Made by a program: the position numbers and the translations under genes. Of a stretch of DNA of 11,268 nt, positions 10,601 through 11,268 are shown piece after piece. The DNA is from an uncultured Bacillota bacterium (lineage in GTDB: Bacteria; Bacillota_I; Bacilli_A; Erysipelotrichales; Erysipelotrichaceae), in NCBI GenBank assembly GCA_900321955.1, contig ONXX01000023.1, positions 1-11,268 on the forward strand, given 5' to 3'. How positions within the stretch are numbered: position 1 is the stretch's first letter; the number at the start of each line of letters is the position of its first letter. The notes beneath the pieces are model-generated. The model was not told where the DNA came from. It did no database searches and saw nothing but the letters and a program-made list of their open reading frames with translations.

Positions 10601-11268
10601 GAAAGGCTGACGCTTCCTTCACTTACACCTTCAAAGGCTGGACCCCTGTCATCGAAAAGGTCACAGGTGACAAAGAATATATGGCAGAGTATGAGGCACA
10701 GGCCATCATCATCCCTGCAGACGATACGCCAGTAAAGACGGAGCCGGCGAACCCTGTCACTCCTTCTACTACAAACGACCCAAGACTTCCGGAAGAACCG
10801 GAAATCGAGATCGCCGAAGCTCCGACTCCGCTGGCCGAAGCAGTCAACGAAGACATCGCCGTAGCGGAAATTGAAGATGCAATGGTTCCGCAGGCTGAAA
10901 TGAAATCCTGGGCACTCTACAACCTGATCGCAGCAATCATCAGCGTCATCACTGCCCTGGCTATGGTCCTCAGCTTCTTCCGCAAGAAAGAAGAAAACGA
11001 AGAAGAAGAGAACGCAGACTTCAACGAAGCACAGATCGAAATGATCGAGAATGAAGAAGAGGAAGAAGAAAACGACAAGAGAAAGAAGTCAAAATTCCTC
11101 GGACTCATCCCGGCACTCCTCTCTGTCATCATCTTCATCTTCACAGAAGATATGAGAAATCCGATGGTCTTAAAAGACAGATACACACTCCTGATGGTCA
11201 TCATCGCATTATCTACCATTCTCTTAGCCTTCCTCAGCAGAAAAAAGAAGGAAGAAAAGGAAGAAGAG
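7606..11268 (+). CDS. giant secreted multi-repeat surface protein with three-helix C-terminal membrane module, 3' end cut by window
   Basis: The frame is open for 1221 codons with no stop before the right edge. Residues 1-28 are a signal peptide (MKKT, hydrophobic core, cleavage after Val-Tyr-Ala28). Next come a Glu/Lys-rich stretch (29-140), two copies of a ~95-aa domain (143-240, 297-392) separated by PAETK repeats, and beta-rich InlB-like segments (~395-558). A MucBP-like repeat follows (560-626, Y-Q-V-E-H-S-L-E-E-L-D-G-S-Y). Then come five SHIRT/InlB-like repeats (628-964), each with a central GYTFSGW, one divergent repeat (965-1032), a Pro/Glu-rich stalk and three membrane helices (1102-1125, 1164-1180, 1194-1211). 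The tail KKKEEKEEE suggests the stop lies just past the edge. No LPXTG motif or catalytic domain is visible. It is likely an adhesin or other cell-surface stalk; ligand unknown. TTC and AAC strongly dominate Phe and Asn codons, consistent with high expression. Confidence 0.9.
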   Translation, partial: MKKTVQNLFTLVIAVLLIINTLPSMVYADEEIPAEDPSQAQVEVISETGNEQTPSDTQQENLTPVQEEKKEESPVNEVKEEVQIKIEEIATEQKEVKEEKAEQIVEIKAAEKTENNEAAASLNAAKAVEEKVEEKVEVVIPERIKITYNFNNIIKTDGSRISKNASSTLSVGSGWNITQKKLDNQIPAKNFEVNGDKYVYTGNWIYDDGTPVSTPISFKNTGYAEDQVINLSPVYEITRKVQEETIPAETKPAETKPAETKPAETKEAETKPVEAAQQKAEEIAPAIVEEAPKPDKFTVVINISGIWKSNGTQSSTVVNKTISKGTSSSMALKFFENKLGGYKTVRSNGYTYTYTGQWADENGNILSFPIVCKYADMTQDMEMNIHPIYEVSAPPASLKMNRIDRVSTCGSSWSGQLTGTEWAAHTFRTPDGQTHYQFLYWQDAETGTIYNPGDQLKITAEEIGAGNNKIVNIYTIWQPSVTIRYYDQKGRYLSEKEAFENLNVYDYLPNEIAGLKFLGWSEAKNGEVLADNTVYEIPALTSDKVSQKIHNVYAVYSTEYQVEHSLEELDGSYRMEEKENKEVILGSKVEAEENEYEGFAFNEDVIGSVLEGTADPSLVLKLFYNRKSYNVSYQYVNAPENASALPETKSYKYMQPVKVADAASAEGYTFSGWNKENFNMPSGDVVISGSFDINSYKVTYRYENAPENAPALPAEAFYNYKENVEIAAAPQLKGYTFSGWNKENFTMPASDVVISGSFKANSHTVRYELEGDVPANAPALPIAREYSYGEAVTIADDLKLEGYTFSGWDKENFTMDDEDVVIRGSFQINSYKVNYEYENAPENAPALPETKEVKFNSKVEIAAAPTMEGYTFSGWDKEDFTMPASDVTIKGSWIVNSHMVSYEVEGEFPADALVLPESREYKYGEEVKVAEALELEGYTFSGWDKEDFAMIDEDVVIKGSFEINKYNITWKNYDGSTLELDEAVEFGTMPSYDGNTPIRKADASFTYTFKGWTPVIEKVTGDKEYMAEYEAQAIIIPADDTPVKTEPANPVTPSTTNDPRLPEEPEIEIAEAPTPLAEAVNEDIAVAEIEDAMVPQAEMKSWALYNLIAAIISVITALAMVLSFFRKKEENEEEENADFNEAQIEMIENEEEEEENDKRKKSKFLGLIPALLSVIIFIFTEDMRNPMVLKDRYTLLMVIIALSTILLAFLSRKKKEEKEEE
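8032..8325 (+). repeat. surface protein domain copy 1 (unnamed ~95-aa domain)
   Basis: Residues 143-240. It shares with copy 2 the pattern Y-x-Y-T-G-x-W-x-x-D/E-x-G, then S-x-P-I-x-x-K and a final I-N/H-x-x-P-x-Y-E. I do not recognise a named family; it is probably a beta-sandwich adhesion module. Confidence 0.65.
8344..8418 (+). repeat. PAETK pentapeptide tandem repeat
   Basis: Four perfect PAETK units (residues 247-266) and a fifth, EAETK, in 15-nt steps, followed by PVEA. The stretch is a Pro/Lys/Glu spacer between the two copies of the ~95-aa domain. The short tandem DNA repeat could vary in copy number by slippage without breaking the frame. Confidence 0.85.
8494..8781 (+). repeat. surface protein domain copy 2 (unnamed ~95-aa domain)
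   Basis: Residues 297-392, the partner of copy 1, most alike from the Y-T-Y-T-G-Q-W stretch (352-358) to the closing I-H-P-I-Y-E (385-390). The N-terminal halves have diverged strongly, so the duplication is old. Confidence 0.65.
9487..10497 (+). repeat. five tandem SHIRT/InlB-like repeats of 67-68 aa (A-A-B-A-B)
   Basis: Units start at 9487, 9688, 9889, 10093 and 10294 (67, 67, 68, 67 and 68 aa). Each has a V-x-Y strand, A/P-x-x-A-x-x-L-P, a V-x-V/I-A strand, G-Y-T-F-S-G-W, then N/D-K-E-N/D-F and D-V-x-I-x-G-S-F/W. Type A (units 1, 2, 4) has NAPENA; type B (units 3, 5) has E-G-D/E-x-P-A and M-x-D-E-D-V-V. The layout resembles SHIRT domains, which stack into rigid rods in streptococcal adhesins, or Listeria InlB B-repeats; assignment is from memory and the units are shorter than usual SHIRT domains. 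Confidence 0.8.
10909..11268 (+). other. C-terminal three-helix membrane anchor module with acidic cytoplasmic loop
   Basis: Residues 1102-1125 (WALYNLIAA start), 1164-1180 and 1194-1211 are hydrophobic. Basic clusters RKK (1126-1128), KRKKSK (around 1158-1163) and RKKK (1212-1215) follow helix 1, precede helix 2 and follow helix 3, so all lie inside by the positive-inside rule. The loop 1129-1157 is mostly Glu/Asp/Asn and cytoplasmic; the short turn TEDMRNPMVLKDRYT (1180-1194) faces outside. This replaces an LPXTG sorting signal. Confidence 0.8.

Noticed and set aside
10891..10900. Degenerate LPXTG sorting signal near Met-Val-Pro-Gln-Ala before the first C-terminal helix
   Set aside because: There is no Thr-Gly, and the single helix plus basic tail of a sorting signal is replaced by three helices, so sortase processing is not supported.

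Overview
The window looks like chromosomal DNA from a low-to-mid GC Firmicute. It has strong AGGAGG-type ribosome binding sites, short intergenic gaps closed by hairpin-plus-T terminators, a Bacillus-type xanthine phosphoribosyltransferase, a DagK/YegS-type lipid kinase and a very large repeat-rich surface protein of the kind found in gut Firmicutes. An Erysipelotrichia-like gut commensal is my best guess, from overall flavour only; no RNA gene or marker in the window proves it. I see no mobile element, CRISPR array, tRNA or rRNA.

Layout. (1) Bases 1-440 hold the 3' end of a small membrane protein gene, closed by a terminator. (2) Bases 539-2819 are a tight three-gene operon: an NmrA/atypical-SDR oxidoreductase, a DUF1295 (steroid 5-alpha-reductase-like) membrane protein and an unrecognised polytopic membrane protein. 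Its junctions are a 1-nt stop/start overlap and a 2-nt gap, and a terminator closes it. (3) Bases 2899-3768 (minus) encode a diacylglycerol-kinase-family lipid kinase whose start codon appears to be leaderless or nearly so. (4) Bases 3842-4417 (plus) encode xpt, monocistronic and without room for a purine riboswitch. (5) Bases 4446-7301 (minus) encode a 951-aa MscS-family channel carrying two large extracytoplasmic segments, the second Cache-like. (6) Bases 7302-7605 are a divergent intergenic region holding two outward promoters, a 17-bp palindrome, phased A-tracts and an inverted repeat at the start of the leader. (7) From 7606 to the right edge runs an uninterrupted 1221-codon reading frame for a secreted, multi-repeat surface protein. 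It has a signal peptide, a charged N-terminal stretch, a duplicated ~95-aa domain flanking PAETK repeats, a MucBP-like repeat, five SHIRT/InlB-like repeats of 67-68 aa in an A-A-B-A-B order, a Pro-rich stalk and an unusual three-helix C-terminal membrane module with a strongly acidic cytoplasmic loop. It has no LPXTG motif.

How they fit together. Most of the window concerns the envelope: a redox/lipid-like membrane operon, a lipid kinase, a large sensory-looking mechanosensitive channel and a giant surface protein. The channel and the surface protein are transcribed divergently from a shared control region, so joint regulation is possible but not shown. The most interesting items are the C-terminal three-helix anchor and domain architecture of the surface protein, its complex promoter region, the sensor-fused MscS channel and the apparently leaderless lipid kinase gene.
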